From assembly GCF_000472425.1 (NCBI RefSeq), contig NZ_AXAI01000004.1, forward strand, positions 421,640 to 485,639: DNA of 64,000 bases, read 5' to 3'. The notes under the pieces are model-generated. The model saw only the letters and a list, made by a program, of their open reading frames with translations. It searched no databases and was not told the origin of the DNA. The translations under genes were made by a program, and so were the position numbers. The stretch comes from Bradyrhizobium sp. Tv2a-2. Its GTDB lineage: Bacteria > Pseudomonadota > Alphaproteobacteria > Rhizobiales > Xanthobacteraceae. Position 1 is the first letter of the stretch. Every line of letters starts with the position of its first letter. Positions 17,465-28,806 of the stretch are shown one piece after another.

Positions 17465-18418
17465 ATGTCGGTCCATTTCACCACCGATGCCGCGCCGGGA
17501 TACCGGCGGTTGGCGCTCTGGCAGGACATCGTCTGCGACGTCTATGTCGGGCTCGACTGCACCTCGTCGCGCGGCAGCGATTTTCACGGCGCGGTGACGC
17601 GCACGCCGCTCGGCCGGGCTGCCTGCTCGGAAGTCTCCTCGGACCAGCAGCGCGTCCGCCGCACGCCGGCGCGGATCGCCCGCTCGCACGAGGAGTACGT
17701 CCTGATCGCACTCGGCAAGCATGGTGTCGGAAGCGTCGCGCAGGACGGCCGCGAGACGGTGATCCATCCCGGCGAGTTCGCGATCTACGACACCACCCGC
17801 CCTTACGAACTGCGCTTCGACGACGCCTTCACGCAGACGATCCTGCAGGTGCCACGCGACATGCTAAACCGCTGCATCGCCGGCACCGAAGCCCTGACCG
17901 CGATCAGCTTCGGCTCCGACCGTCCGCTGTCGAAGCTTGCCCATGACTTTGTCTGTCAGCTCTGCCAGAGCGCCGACCGAATTGCGCCCGCGCAGGCGAC
18001 GCGGCTGTCCGAGCAGGCGGTCGATCTGGTTGCGATGGCGCTTGCCGAGCGGCTTCCGGCGCAGCCTGCGGCCTCGACCCATCGCGCGGCGCTGCTCTAC
18101 CGGCTCAAGGCCTATATCCGCGCGCATCTTTCCGATCCCGACCTCTCGCTGGCCGAGACCGCCGGGGCGCTCGGCATCTCGCCGCGCTATGTCAACGATC
18201 TTCTCTCCGATGAGGCGACCTCATTCCAGCGCCATGTGCTGAAAGAGCGGCTTTCGCGATGTGCACGCGATCTTGCGTCGCCGATGCTCGCCCACCGCCA
18301 GGTCGGTGAAATTGCCTTTGCCTGGGGCTTCAATGACCTCTCCCATTTCGGGCGGGTCTTCCGCGAGCATTACGGCGCCTCGCCGCGCGAATGGCGGCAG
18401 AATAAGCTCGCCCACTGA
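17465..18418 (+). CDS. AraC-family regulator of the aldoxime/nitrile genes (NitR/OxdR-like)
   Basis: 317 residues. N-terminal sensing region (AraC_binding_2 type: HPGEFAIYDTTRPYEL) and C-terminal pair of helix-turn-helix motifs (LSLAETAGALGISPRYVNDL and VGEIAFAWGFNDLSHFGRVF ending in ASPREWR). AraC-type activators of this subfamily (NitR, OxdR) control aldoxime dehydratase and nitrilase genes in other bacteria. Its divergent position suggests induction by an aldoxime or nitrile. Ribosome site AAGGGAGA before the ATG. Confidence 0.9.
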   Translation: MSVHFTTDAAPGYRRLALWQDIVCDVYVGLDCTSSRGSDFHGAVTRTPLGRAACSEVSSDQQRVRRTPARIARSHEEYVLIALGKHGVGSVAQDGRETVIHPGEFAIYDTTRPYELRFDDAFTQTILQVPRDMLNRCIAGTEALTAISFGSDRPLSKLAHDFVCQLCQSADRIAPAQATRLSEQAVDLVAMALAERLPAQPAASTHRAALLYRLKAYIRAHLSDPDLSLAETAGALGISPRYVNDLLSDEATSFQRHVLKERLSRCARDLASPMLAHRQVGEIAFAWGFNDLSHFGRVFREHYGASPREWRQNKLAH

Positions 18419-18571
18419 GCCGCGTTGGGTCGAATTGCGGCGGCATTGCGCCCGGATACGGTTAAACTTGCAGCCAAGGGATTTACGTTAACGCAAGGAA
18501 GCCGCCGGGCCGGCCTTCTCATCGAGATCGCTCTCTGCGTAGACTTCACCGTATTTTTCCGGAGGAGAGAG

Positions 18572-18922
18572 ATGCAGGATCGGCGGGCAAACGCGCGCGA
18601 CAAAGTGCTTTTCGGCGGGCGTGCCGCTGTCGACGCGCGTTCGAGCATGAACTGCGTGGTGCGCAATCTCAGCGAGAACGGCGCATGCGTCGAGGTCGAT
18701 GGCGACGCCCGCGTGCCCCAAGAGATCAACCTCACCATCGCCCGCAAGGGCCGCTCCTACCTTGCACAGGTGGTCTGGCGCGAAGCCAATCGGCTCGGGC
18801 TTGCCTTCCGCGCGATGATCACCGACCCCGGCTCCTCCGATCTCGACGCCCGGCTCCGCGCCAGCGAAAAGAAGAAGCGCGAGCTGCAGCGCCGCATCAA
18901 GCAATTGATCGGCGAAGGCTGA
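18572..18922 (+). CDS. PilZ-domain protein
   Basis: 116 residues from the ATG at 18572, chosen because GGAGGAGAGAG precedes it; the upstream frame is non-coding. Single PilZ domain: RRANARDKVLFGG (basic c-di-GMP arm), a degenerate NLSENGACVEV block and GLAFR. The usual RxxxR is present as RRANAR. The C-terminal tail is basic and helical (KKKRELQRRIKQL). A likely c-di-GMP effector, possibly downstream of PleD-type cyclases. Output partner unknown. Confidence 0.82.
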   Translation: MQDRRANARDKVLFGGRAAVDARSSMNCVVRNLSENGACVEVDGDARVPQEINLTIARKGRSYLAQVVWREANRLGLAFRAMITDPGSSDLDARLRASEKKKRELQRRIKQLIGEG

Positions 18923-18924
18923 GG

Positions 18925-19200
18925 CGTAGCTTCAATTCGACTTTCGCGAGGTTGGTGACCGCACATACCGGCGGCCAGGTGACGGCCACGATCGCGTTCG
19001 ACAACGAGGCAAAGATCAACCGCACGGCGGAAATTATGCGCGGATGCGCGCCAACGGCGTCAGCATCATCGAACCGGCGCCACCAGGCCTGATCGCGGCG
19101 CGGCGCGAGGCCGCCCCGCAGCCCATCGCCGCCTGAAAGGCCAAAACCTCGGCGGAAGCGATCGAGATCGCGGATTGGGCGATCAAGCAATAGGGAGCGC
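18925..19200 (+). pseudogene. Decayed coding remnant, possibly TRAP-type solute-binding protein end
   Basis: No intact gene. In one frame DNEAKINRTAEIMR reads well; after a +1 shift it continues as RANGVSIIEPAPPGLIAARR and later, past a stop, SAEAIEIADWAIK. Joined, this resembles the C-terminal end of a periplasmic TRAP solute receptor, but the match is weak and only by eye. The remaining part of the 371 bp gap holds the MFS promoter. Confidence 0.25.
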
Positions 19201-19293
19201 GCATGGCTGAGGAACCATGGCCACCCTGCCCGGTTGGCCACTGGGCGGCTATCTTGCCGCAATCAAATCGAAGAAGCCCGTTTCCAAGAGAGA

Positions 19294-20718
19294 ATGTCAA
19301 TTACAGCAGTTGAACACGCGGATGGCCTGCCGCTGCCGCAGCGGTATTGGGCGATCCTCACCATTGCTCTCGGCATCGTCATGGCGGTGGTCGACGGCTC
19401 CATCGCCAACGTCGCGCTGCCGACCATTGCGACCGATCTTGATGCATCTCCTGCCTTCTCGATCTGGATCGTCAACGGCTATCAGCTCGCCGTCACGATC
19501 TCGCTTTTGCCGCTGGCCTCGCTTGGCGAGATCATCGGCTATCGGCGCGTCTATCTCGCGGGGCTCGTGCTGTTCACGCTGGCGTCGCTGTTCTGCGCGC
19601 TGGCACATACGCTGCTGCTGTTGACGGTCGCGCGCATCCTGCAGGGCTTCGGCGCCGCCGGCATCCTGAGCGTCAACTCGGCGCTGGTACGTTACACCTA
19701 TCCGCACGACCAGCTCGGCCGCGGCATCGGCATCAATGCCATGGTGGTCGCCACTTCAGCCGCAGTCGGCCCGACGATCGCGGCCGGCATTCTTGCGTTT
19801 CTGAGCTGGCCCTACCTGTTCGCTATCAATGTGCCGATCGGCCTCGTCACCTTCGTCCTGGCGTGGCGTTCGCTGCCGCATACGCGGCCCGCCGAGCACG
19901 CCTTCGATTGGCAAAGTGCCGCGCTCAGCGCCGTGACCTTCGGGGTTGGCATCGCCGCGATCGATAGCGTCGGCCATGGCGAGGCGCTCGCCACGTGCCT
20001 GCTGCAATTTGCCATCGCAGCCTGTGCCGGCGGCGCGCTGCTCTATCGCGGGACGCATATGACGACCCCGCCGCTGTTGCCGGTGGATCTCTTGCGCATC
20101 CCGATCTTTGCGCTGTCGATTGCGACCTCGATTGCCTCCTTCTGCGGCCAGATGCTGGCGTTCACCGCGCTGCCCTTCTACCTGCAACACCGTTTCGGCT
20201 ACTCGGCGGTGCAGATGGGCCTTCTGATCACGCCCTGGCCGCTTGCGGTCGGCGTCGCTGCCCCATTGGCCGGCCGGCTCGTGGAGCGCTACCCGGCCGG
20301 CCTGCTCGGCGGTATCGGCCTGCTCATATTTGCGCTGGGACTCGCGGCACTGGCGTTTCTTCCAGATCGTCCGACCCCGAGCGATGTGATCTGGCGCATG
20401 GCGCTCGCGGGCTTCGGCTTCGGCCTGTTCCAGACGCCCAACAACCGCACCATGCTGGCGGCCGCGCCGCGCGAACGCTCGGGTGGCGCCAGCGGCATGC
20501 TCGGCACAGCGCGGCTATTGGGACAGACCACGGGCGCAGCGCTGGTCGCACTGTTCCTGGCGCGTTATCCGGACGACGGCACCCACATCTCCCTGCTTGC
20601 CGCTGTCGGCGCAGCGCTGGTCGGCGCCATGCTGAGCATGCTGCGGCTGTCGGAAGCCGGCGCCCGCGGCGCCGAGCATGTACAGGTGCAGGAGGGCCAA
20701 CGGCTCAAGGGCGAGTGA
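19294..20718 (+). CDS. MFS transporter, DHA2 (14-helix) drug exporter type
   Basis: 474 residues from the ATG at 19294 (AAGAGAG upstream); the open frame starts at 19234 but family members begin near here. Motif A-like GEIIGYRRVYLAG, an N-terminal MAVVDGSIANVALPTIA typical of DHA2 transporters, and motif C-like SVNSALVRYTYPHDQLGRG plus AVGPTIAAGIL. Proton-driven efflux of drugs or metabolites is likely; the substrate is unknown. It is convergent with clpA across a shared terminator. Confidence 0.93.
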   Translation: MSITAVEHADGLPLPQRYWAILTIALGIVMAVVDGSIANVALPTIATDLDASPAFSIWIVNGYQLAVTISLLPLASLGEIIGYRRVYLAGLVLFTLASLFCALAHTLLLLTVARILQGFGAAGILSVNSALVRYTYPHDQLGRGIGINAMVVATSAAVGPTIAAGILAFLSWPYLFAINVPIGLVTFVLAWRSLPHTRPAEHAFDWQSAALSAVTFGVGIAAIDSVGHGEALATCLLQFAIAACAGGALLYRGTHMTTPPLLPVDLLRIPIFALSIATSIASFCGQMLAFTALPFYLQHRFGYSAVQMGLLITPWPLAVGVAAPLAGRLVERYPAGLLGGIGLLIFALGLAALAFLPDRPTPSDVIWRMALAGFGFGLFQTPNNRTMLAAAPRERSGGASGMLGTARLLGQTTGAALVALFLARYPDDGTHISLLAAVGAALVGAMLSMLRLSEAGARGAEHVQVQEGQRLKGE

Positions 20719-20745
20719 GCGGGCTCGCCTCCAACTGCGGACAGC

Positions 20746-20777
20746 AAAGAGGCCGGCGCTGAAGCCGGCCTCTTTTA
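20746..20777. terminator. Bidirectional rho-independent terminator
   Basis: AAAGAGGCCGGC-gctgaa-GCCGGCCTCTTTT: a 12 bp stem with a 6 nt loop and T-runs on both strands. It lies between the convergent MFS gene and clpA and can serve both. Confidence 0.9.
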
Positions 20778-20800
20778 GTCTCTCATTCTTGGATTTCTCG

Positions 20801-23200
<2,400 letters not shown>

Positions 23201-23427
23201 TCGCGCTCCTGTGGCCCCCCGCCATCATGATCGCCGTTGCCTGTCGAGGCAACAACAACCTTCGTCACCATATAGTTATTCAAGTCTCGGCAAAAAGGCC
23301 TGTTCCGCCACCCGCGCAGCGTACCCCAAATCTTCCCGGAAATAGCTATCCCTGCACAAAGGGACGATGCAAATCCCGTTCCGCCAGCCATGTCCGCCCG
23401 TGTCGCGCGACCGCCGGCGTTATGTTT

Positions 23428-23760
23428 TCATTTTTTTTCCATCACGCACTGCAGGGGGTGCTGATGCTTACGCGCAAAATCCATTACCTGGGTCACTTTG
23501 GTCTCGGCAATCTCATAGGTAAAAACGCCGCACTCGCCGATCCCGTGGTGGTGGACATGGAGCATGATCTTGGTCGCCGCTTCCGCGTCCTTGTTGAAGA
23601 ACTTCTCCAGCACATGAACGACGAACTCCATCGGCGTGTAGTCGTCGTTGAGGATCAGGACGCGGTAGAGATTGGGCCGCTTGGTTTTGGGCTTGACCTT
23701 GGTGATGACGGAGGTGGAGGGGCCGCTGGTGTTCGGCGGACGGTTCTCGTCATTGCTCAT
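23428..23760 (-). CDS. clpS: ClpS adaptor of ClpAP (N-end rule)
   Basis: 110 residues from the ATG at 23760; an in-frame ATG at 23826 would give 132. Conserved ClpS core: [49 protein letters not shown] and [10 protein letters not shown]. The DDYTPM and HVHHHG parts line the N-degron pocket. The N-terminal region ([11 protein letters not shown]) is disordered, as expected for the arm that inserts into ClpA. The gene ends with a run of eight A before TGA. Confidence 0.94.
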   Translation of the reverse strand: MSNDENRPPNTSGPSTSVITKVKPKTKRPNLYRVLILNDDYTPMEFVVHVLEKFFNKDAEAATKIMLHVHHHGIGECGVFTYEIAETKVTQVMDFARKHQHPLQCVMEKK

Positions 23761-24215
23761 GCAGACAGCATGGAGAACGATTGGAGGCTTTGGTTGCGGA
23801 TCAGGGCTGGGAGTTGGTCGCGACATGGCACAAGCGTTCAAAAAATCCCCACAGGAGGCAGACGGCGAGGCCGGATAGCGGATCCGCGTGGCGCAGCCGA
23901 AGCTATCCCGGTAACCCACTCAAACTTTCGAAAATCGCTGCTGCGCTCGGGCCGGCCGGTCCGAACGTTGCACATATGGGTCGGTCGCCGGCTCGCCGCA
24001 AGCGCCGGCAGGACGCCACGCGCATGCCGCAGGGCCGATTCCCGAACCCGGCGATCAACATCGAAGGTTAATCAATCCGGCGCGGTTTGACAAAAGCAAA
24101 TCGCGCGAGCCCCGGTGACAAAAAGCTGCGACCGGGCGGAACAATGGCGGCACGCGTCCACCGTAGAACCACGGAGACCGCCGGGCGGACGAACGAGCAA
24201 GAGGAGCACAAAATA
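23761..24215. other. Intergenic region upstream of clpS
   Basis: 455 bp between clpS and the phasin terminator. No frame has a ribosome site plus a recognisable product; GC is high throughout. It presumably contains the clpS promoter. If clpS starts at 23826 the gap shrinks accordingly. Confidence 0.5.
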
Positions 24216-24241
24216 AAAGCCCGGCGAATCGGCCGGGCTTT
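24216..24241 (-). terminator. Rho-independent terminator of the phasin gene
   Basis: AAAGCCCGGC-gaatcg-GCCGGGCTTT on the + strand; on the - strand the stem is followed by TTTATTTT, so it ends transcription of the phasin gene 28 nt after its stop. Confidence 0.85.
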
Positions 24242-24269
24242 CTGCGATAACAGGCGCTGTTCGCGGCCG

Positions 24270-24611
24270 TTACTGCGCCTGCGGCGCGTACTTCGCGACC
24301 ATCGATTCGAGCGGCTTGAACACCTGCTTGGCGAGATCGCCATAGAGGCCCGCGATCTTCTGCGAGTCCGCGACGAAGGTCTCGTAAGCCGTCTTGGCGT
24401 ATTCGCTCTGCGCCTCGAGGGCCTTGTCCAGCGACTTCACGCCGGAGAGCTTCTCGACGAAGGACTTGGTGTCCTCATACGACTTCTTACTGTAGTCGCC
24501 ATAGGCGGTCGCGATCGCACTCAGGCCGTTCTGAACGGTAGTGGCCGAGGCCACCGCATTCTCGAACTGCTCTTTGCCGTAGTTCTGAAAGTCCTCAACC
24601 TTGAACATCAT
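24270..24611 (-). CDS. Phasin family protein (PHB granule-associated)
   Basis: 113 residues, phasin_2 type. It starts MMFKVEDFQNYGKEQFE (two consecutive ATGs at 24611 and 24608; AAAGGGA upstream) and continues as amphipathic helices with repeated YAK, YGDY and FVEKL blocks. Phasins coat polyhydroxybutyrate granules and control their number and size. Two palindromes matching the PhaR-type motif lie 70-110 nt upstream, consistent with repression by PhaR until PHB accumulates. Own terminator downstream. Confidence 0.9.
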   Translation of the reverse strand: MMFKVEDFQNYGKEQFENAVASATTVQNGLSAIATAYGDYSKKSYEDTKSFVEKLSGVKSLDKALEAQSEYAKTAYETFVADSQKIAGLYGDLAKQVFKPLESMVAKYAPQAQ

Positions 24612-24680
24612 GGAATCCCTTTTTCCCAGACTGCTTGAAGTGCCGGGAGAGTCCCGGCTCCCTGACGCAAAATAGACATA

Positions 24681-24723
24681 GTGCAATGCACAAATATGTC
24701 AAGGAATCTTGTGCGCCGCACAA
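24681..24723 (-). promoter_or_regulatory. Two PhaR-type operators in front of the phasin gene
   Basis: GTGCAATGCAC (24681-24691) and TTGTGCGCCGCACAA (24709-24723), centres 30 bp apart. Both contain TGC-N3-GCA followed by CAA, which fits the PhaR motif I recall for Bradyrhizobium (TGCRNYGCASMA). The remaining 287 bp to the next gene show no coding sequence. Confidence 0.7.
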
Positions 24724-25010
24724 ACATCGTCAGTTTTCGACCGAATACTGGGGGTTCCCGCAAGGGTTCCTTAATGTTTTGGCAAGACTCGCCACCTACC
24801 CTGATTCCTGGACCTGTTCATCCTTCCGCAGGCAGTCAAAAAACTGTTTGTGAACAGAGCCTTAGCTAGAAAGGCGGCCTGGACTTGCCGAACCACTCGA
24901 CGGCCAAGCAGTGGTTTTGCGGGTTCCGCGCAGGGGAATGATCGGCGGAGATTGGGCACAATTTCGCCTCACGAGCCGGTGATCAAGTCGGAAACTGGGA
25001 CGGGGATTTC

Positions 25011-26804
25011 ATGCTTCGCAAAAACTTGGCGTCCTCGCGCTTGGTGCGGGTTGGCGTTTTCGGGCTGGTTGCAGTCACTTCCGCGGCGATTTGCACGACC
25101 GATGCGCAGGCGCGTCGGCACTCTCGCCACCACCAAGTCTCCCACAGCCACGATTCGGACGACGATTACAGCCCGAAATTCTCGTCCATCATCGTGGACG
25201 GCAATTCCGGCTCGGTGTTGACCGCAAACAGCCCCGACGGCCTGCGCCACCCGGCTTCGCTCACCAAGATGATGACGCTTTATCTCCTGTTCGAGCGTCT
25301 CGACGCCGGCAAGATCAAGCTCGACACCGAGATGCAGGTTTCGGAGCACGCCTCCGACCAGGACCCGACCAAGCTCGGCCTGCGTGCCGGCCAGACCATC
25401 CGCGTTGAGGACGCGATCAAGGGCTTGATTACGCGTTCCGCCAACGACGCGGCCGTCGTGATCGCCGAGGCGCTCGGAGGCAGTGAGGACAATTTCGCGA
25501 AGATGATGACGCACAAGGCGCATGGACTCGGCATGAGCCGTACCATCTATCGCAACGCCTCCGGTCTGCCGAATGACGAACAGGTCACAACCGCGCGCGA
25601 TCAGTCGATCCTGGGCCGGGCGCTGCAGGACCGCTTCCCGCGCTACTATCGTTACTTCTCAACCACCGCCTTCAATTTTCGCGGCCACACCATCACCGGG
25701 CACAATCACCTACTCGGCAGCGTCGAGGGCGTCGACGGGATCAAGACCGGCTATACCCGCGCCTCCGGCTTCAACCTCGTGACCTCGATGCATCGCGGCA
25801 ATCGCTTCCTGATCGGCGTGGTCATGGGCGGCCGCAGCGGCGGCTCGCGCGACGCCACCATGCGCAGCCTGCTGGCAGAAAACCTTGAAAAAGCCTCCAC
25901 CACCCGCACGGCTGCGGCGATCACCGAGAATGCAGGGCAGGATATGACTGCTGACACCGACGATGCGCGTCCGACCGTGGCACAGGCCGCCACCTCCGAG
26001 CCGGCTGCGGCCGCGCAGGCGCCTGCACCGGTGCCGATGCCGGCGCCGCGTATGTCCGTCCTCGCCCAGGCCACGGCGGCCGTGCCGCCGGCGCAGCCCA
26101 AGTCCGACCCCGCTCCCCTCACATCAGGCGTGATCCAGACCCAGGCGCTCGCCAGCATCCCCGGCTCGACCGAGCCGATGAAGCCGGTGAGGGTGAAGAC
26201 GGTCCAGGTCAAGGCCGGCCCGATGAAGCTTGCCTCCGCCGGGCCCTCCCAGCCGGCGCCGCCCGTCACCAGCGCGATTCCCTCCGCGCGGCCTGAAGTC
26301 GCCGAAACCTCCAACGCGGTCGTCGCCCGGGCCGAAACCAGCAAGAGCGAACCGTCGCCCGACGTGGCGCGCAACGATTTGCCGCGGCAGCCGCCCGGCC
26401 ACGGCACCGGCAACGGCATCTTGGGCGTGCTTCCAGCCTCGAGCCTGCCACCGAGCCAGGCCGCCGCTTCGCCGGCCGCCCAGCAGGCCATGGCCGCGCT
26501 GACACCGGCACCGCAGCCCGCCATCCAGAGCACCGCCAGCAGCAAACCTGCGGTGCACACCGGCTGGATCGTCCAGGTCGGCGCGCTCGAGAGCGAGAAC
26601 GAAGCGCAGGCGCGCATCGAGGCGGCGCGCAACGGCGCCCACGGGCTGCTCGCCAAGGCCGATCCCTTCACGGAGACTGTCATCGCCAAGGGCGACCGCA
26701 AGCTCTACCGCGCCCGCTTTGCCGGCCTTGATCGCGACCAGGCCGAAGCCGTCTGCAAGGCGCTCAAGCGCTCCGAAATCTCTTGCATCACCATGCGCAA
26801 CTGA
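25011..26804 (+). CDS. D-alanyl-D-alanine carboxypeptidase (class C PBP) with C-terminal SPOR domain
   Basis: 597 residues. Signal peptide (about residues 10-33), then a peptidase S11 domain with Ser83-Leu-Thr-Lys86, SAN at 143-145 and KTG at 245-247. It trims the terminal D-Ala of peptidoglycan stems. Residues about 300-520 are a Pro/Ala-rich linker; the last 75 residues (HTGWIVQVGALESENEAQAR ... FAGLDRDQAEAVCKALKR) form a SPOR domain that binds denuded septal glycan, so septal localisation is expected. Ribosome site GGACGGGGA. Ends at a repeat followed by a strong terminator. Confidence 0.95.
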   Translation: MLRKNLASSRLVRVGVFGLVAVTSAAICTTDAQARRHSRHHQVSHSHDSDDDYSPKFSSIIVDGNSGSVLTANSPDGLRHPASLTKMMTLYLLFERLDAGKIKLDTEMQVSEHASDQDPTKLGLRAGQTIRVEDAIKGLITRSANDAAVVIAEALGGSEDNFAKMMTHKAHGLGMSRTIYRNASGLPNDEQVTTARDQSILGRALQDRFPRYYRYFSTTAFNFRGHTITGHNHLLGSVEGVDGIKTGYTRASGFNLVTSMHRGNRFLIGVVMGGRSGGSRDATMRSLLAENLEKASTTRTAAAITENAGQDMTADTDDARPTVAQAATSEPAAAAQAPAPVPMPAPRMSVLAQATAAVPPAQPKSDPAPLTSGVIQTQALASIPGSTEPMKPVRVKTVQVKAGPMKLASAGPSQPAPPVTSAIPSARPEVAETSNAVVARAETSKSEPSPDVARNDLPRQPPGHGTGNGILGVLPASSLPPSQAAASPAAQQAMAALTPAPQPAIQSTASSKPAVHTGWIVQVGALESENEAQARIEAARNGAHGLLAKADPFTETVIAKGDRKLYRARFAGLDRDQAEAVCKALKRSEISCITMRN

Positions 26805-26817
26805 TCTGAGACCCACC

Positions 26818-26922
26818 TAAAGCGCGATGAGATTTGGTTGAAGCGTCATCGCGCTTCAGGTCTTTGATTGAGCATGATCTTTTCGGAAAACCGCTAAACA
26901 CTTTTCCGGATCATACTTTAGA
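26818..26922 (+). repeat. Intergenic repeat, family A copy 1
   Basis: AAAGCGCGATGAGATTTGG ... CATCGCGCTT then GTCTTTGATTGAGCATGAT and TTTTCGGAAAACCG ... CACTTTTCCGGATCATAC: two nested inverted repeats. It begins 14 nt after the carboxypeptidase stop. Other copies: 36212-36314 (inverted), 63122-63221 and 63623-63726. Confidence 0.88.
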
Positions 26923-26932
26923 GACACGCCCA

Positions 26933-26966
26933 AAAGCCCGCGCCACAACTGGCCGCGGGCTTTTTT
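26933..26966 (+). terminator. Rho-independent terminator after the carboxypeptidase gene
   Basis: AAAGCCCGCG-ccacaactgg-CCGCGGGCTTTTTT, a GC-rich stem with a run of six T on the + strand. The rest of the 330 bp gap to 27135 shows only a CCGCC/GGCGG hairpin near 27060 and no gene. Confidence 0.88.
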
Positions 26967-27134
26967 CGCGGGCGGGTGTTGCAGGCGCAGCACGGCCTGC
27001 AAACCTCTCGTCAAGAATTTGCGGTTAAAACTTTCTGCAACAAATCACGACCGCGCCGCCTGGCGGCGGACGACGTCGGCGTCATCCAGAGAAGCAGGCT
27101 CATCGGTTCGTTGCGTTTGTAGGCGTTGCCGGAG

Positions 27135-27872
27135 TTAGCCGTTATGCGTGCGAAGCAAAGTATCCTTGGCCTCGTTTACACGGGCGGCGAGGTACGTCGA
27201 GCCCCCCTGGTCGGGATGCAGTTTCTTCATGAGCGCACGGTGAGCGCGACTGATTTCGTCCCGCCCCGCGCCAGGCTGCAGGCCAAGGATCTGATAGGCC
27301 TCCTCCTCCGTCATTTTTCCGCTCGCAGGCGCGCGGCCCTGCCGCCCTGCCCCGTTGCCCTGCGCGTTCTGTCGCCAAGCGGGAAACCGGCGGTCCAGAT
27401 AGCTTTCAAGTAAGGGAATGCTCTCCGCATCGAAATTGGCCATCATCGCGGTGAGCTGCGACAGGTCGAAGGAATCGAGCGCACGCCCGGCATAGGGCCC
27501 GGCGATGATCGTGCCCTTCAGCTCGCCGCTGTCATGATCGAGCATCATGTCCAGGAATTGTGAGCGCACCTGCGAGCTCTGACCCGACGAGCGCGATCTC
27601 GCGCCGAACATTTCGCCGATCCTGCCGAAATTGCCAAAGCCGGTTTGCCCGCCGAACGGCGACCAGCCCAACAGGCCCGCGCCGAACACGCCGAGCGGAA
27701 TGGCAACCGCCAACCCGCCGCGCAGGCCGAGAAAGGCTGCGACCGCCAGCGCCAGGATGCCGCCCGTAATCTTGAGCGCCCGCGCCAGCATGGTCGGATT
27801 GGCAGCGCGGAACATCTGCAGCAGCAAATAAAGAACCAGGACGGCGACGGCGCCCGCGATCAGGGTCGGCAT
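27135..27872 (-). CDS. Membrane-anchored DnaJ-domain protein
   Basis: 245 residues from the ATG at 27872; the ribosome site is weak and the frame is open to 27974. The N-terminus has two hydrophobic segments (VAVLVLYLLLQMF and the Gly/Ala-rich GGILALAVAAFLGLRGG). A middle region SQFLDMMLDHDSGELKG precedes a C-terminal J domain with YQILGLQPGAG and the essential HPD in MKKLHPDQGG. It would stimulate DnaK at the membrane. It lies 67 nt downstream of the VWA gene on the same strand, a recurring pair in this group of bacteria. Confidence 0.88.
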   Translation of the reverse strand: MPTLIAGAVAVLVLYLLLQMFRAANPTMLARALKITGGILALAVAAFLGLRGGLAVAIPLGVFGAGLLGWSPFGGQTGFGNFGRIGEMFGARSRSSGQSSQVRSQFLDMMLDHDSGELKGTIIAGPYAGRALDSFDLSQLTAMMANFDAESIPLLESYLDRRFPAWRQNAQGNGAGRQGRAPASGKMTEEEAYQILGLQPGAGRDEISRAHRALMKKLHPDQGGSTYLAARVNEAKDTLLRTHNG

Positions 27873-27939
27873 GACTGACAATATAATGAGATCGGTGGCA
27901 AAAAGGCAGAACCAGTTTGAGGGATCAGTTGCAGCCGCT

Positions 27940-28692
27940 TCACTTGATCTGGGCGAGCAGCCTGGCCGCGCCACCGTCGCGCGCCGAGAGCCGCTTCAGC
28001 GCTTCGCGCCCGCCGGCGGCATAGGCGGCCGCCGCCCGTAGCAATTCACGCAATTGCGCGGCTGCGCCCGGATCGAAGCGGCACCACGCCCCGCCAGAGA
28101 GGCGTGCGATCTCGCGGAACGCCTGCTCGGCCGTGGGATCATGGCCTTCCTGGAACATGAACACCGGCACCTTGAGCATGCCGAGCTCGCCCGCCCTGGC
28201 GCAGAGATCGTCGACGCTTTCTTCCATGGCGTCGCCGACGAATACGACTGCGCGCACGCCTGCACCCGCCGCCTCGCGCCGCGCCTCTGACAATACGCGC
28301 CCGATCTGGGTATTGCCGCCACGGCAATCGATCTTGCCCATCAGGCGGGCGAGCTCGGCTGAATCGGAGATCCACTTGCTGGCGCGGCATTCGTTGAACC
28401 CGCGATAATAGACCAGGCGGATGTCGAGGCGGCCGAGCGAGGCCGCCTCGCGGAACATATCGGCTTGCAGGGTGCACGCCATGTCCCAGGTCGGCTGCCG
28501 GCTCATGGTGGCGTCAAGCGCGAACACCAGCCGCCCGCGCTGTCCTGCGGCGAAAGGCGACATCGCCCGGGCCTTCTCGACAAAGGCGGCGATATCATCC
28601 GTCGTCGAGCGCTGCGCTTCCGGCAGCGACTCGTCGGCTTGCCGCCCCGATACGGCGTCCGCAGGTGCTTGCTTGGTAGGCTCGCGCGACAA
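27940..28692 (-). CDS. VWA-domain protein
   Basis: 250 residues. A von Willebrand A domain with an intact MIDAS (FALDATMSRQPTW gives DxTxS; later DCRGGNTQIGR supplies the Thr and VVFVGDAMEES the Asp). No signal peptide or membrane segment, so a cytosolic metal-dependent scaffold. The first 45 residues are polar and probably flexible. Paired with the membrane DnaJ protein, which suggests a chaperone-linked assembly role; this is inference. Confidence 0.85.
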   Translation of the reverse strand: MSREPTKQAPADAVSGRQADESLPEAQRSTTDDIAAFVEKARAMSPFAAGQRGRLVFALDATMSRQPTWDMACTLQADMFREAASLGRLDIRLVYYRGFNECRASKWISDSAELARLMGKIDCRGGNTQIGRVLSEARREAAGAGVRAVVFVGDAMEESVDDLCARAGELGMLKVPVFMFQEGHDPTAEQAFREIARLSGGAWCRFDPGAAAQLRELLRAAAAYAAGGREALKRLSARDGGAARLLAQIK

Positions 28693-28766
28693 ACATCCCT
28701 CGCTTGCTCGAGAAGCGAGACTAATCTGGGCCGACTTGTTCGAAAACGCCAGCGTCGCGACGTCTA

Positions 28767-28806
28767 CTGGGTCAGCGATTTATTGGGTGAGCGACTTATT
28801 GAGTGA
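28767..28806. repeat. 16 bp tandem repeat at the end of the hydrolase gene
   Basis: CTGGGTCAGCGATTTA (28767-28782), TTGGGTGAGCGACTTA (28783-28798) and a partial third unit TTGAGTGA reaching into the hydrolase stop codon. Read on the - strand, the last codons (Thr-Gln-stop) are repeated downstream, so the C-terminus sits in a recent small duplication. Confidence 0.6.

Noticed and set aside
23428..23445. Run of eight A in clpS as a possible programmed frameshift site
   Set aside because: It encodes the terminal Glu-Lys-Lys directly before the stop; ClpS is already complete, so a frameshift would add nothing known.
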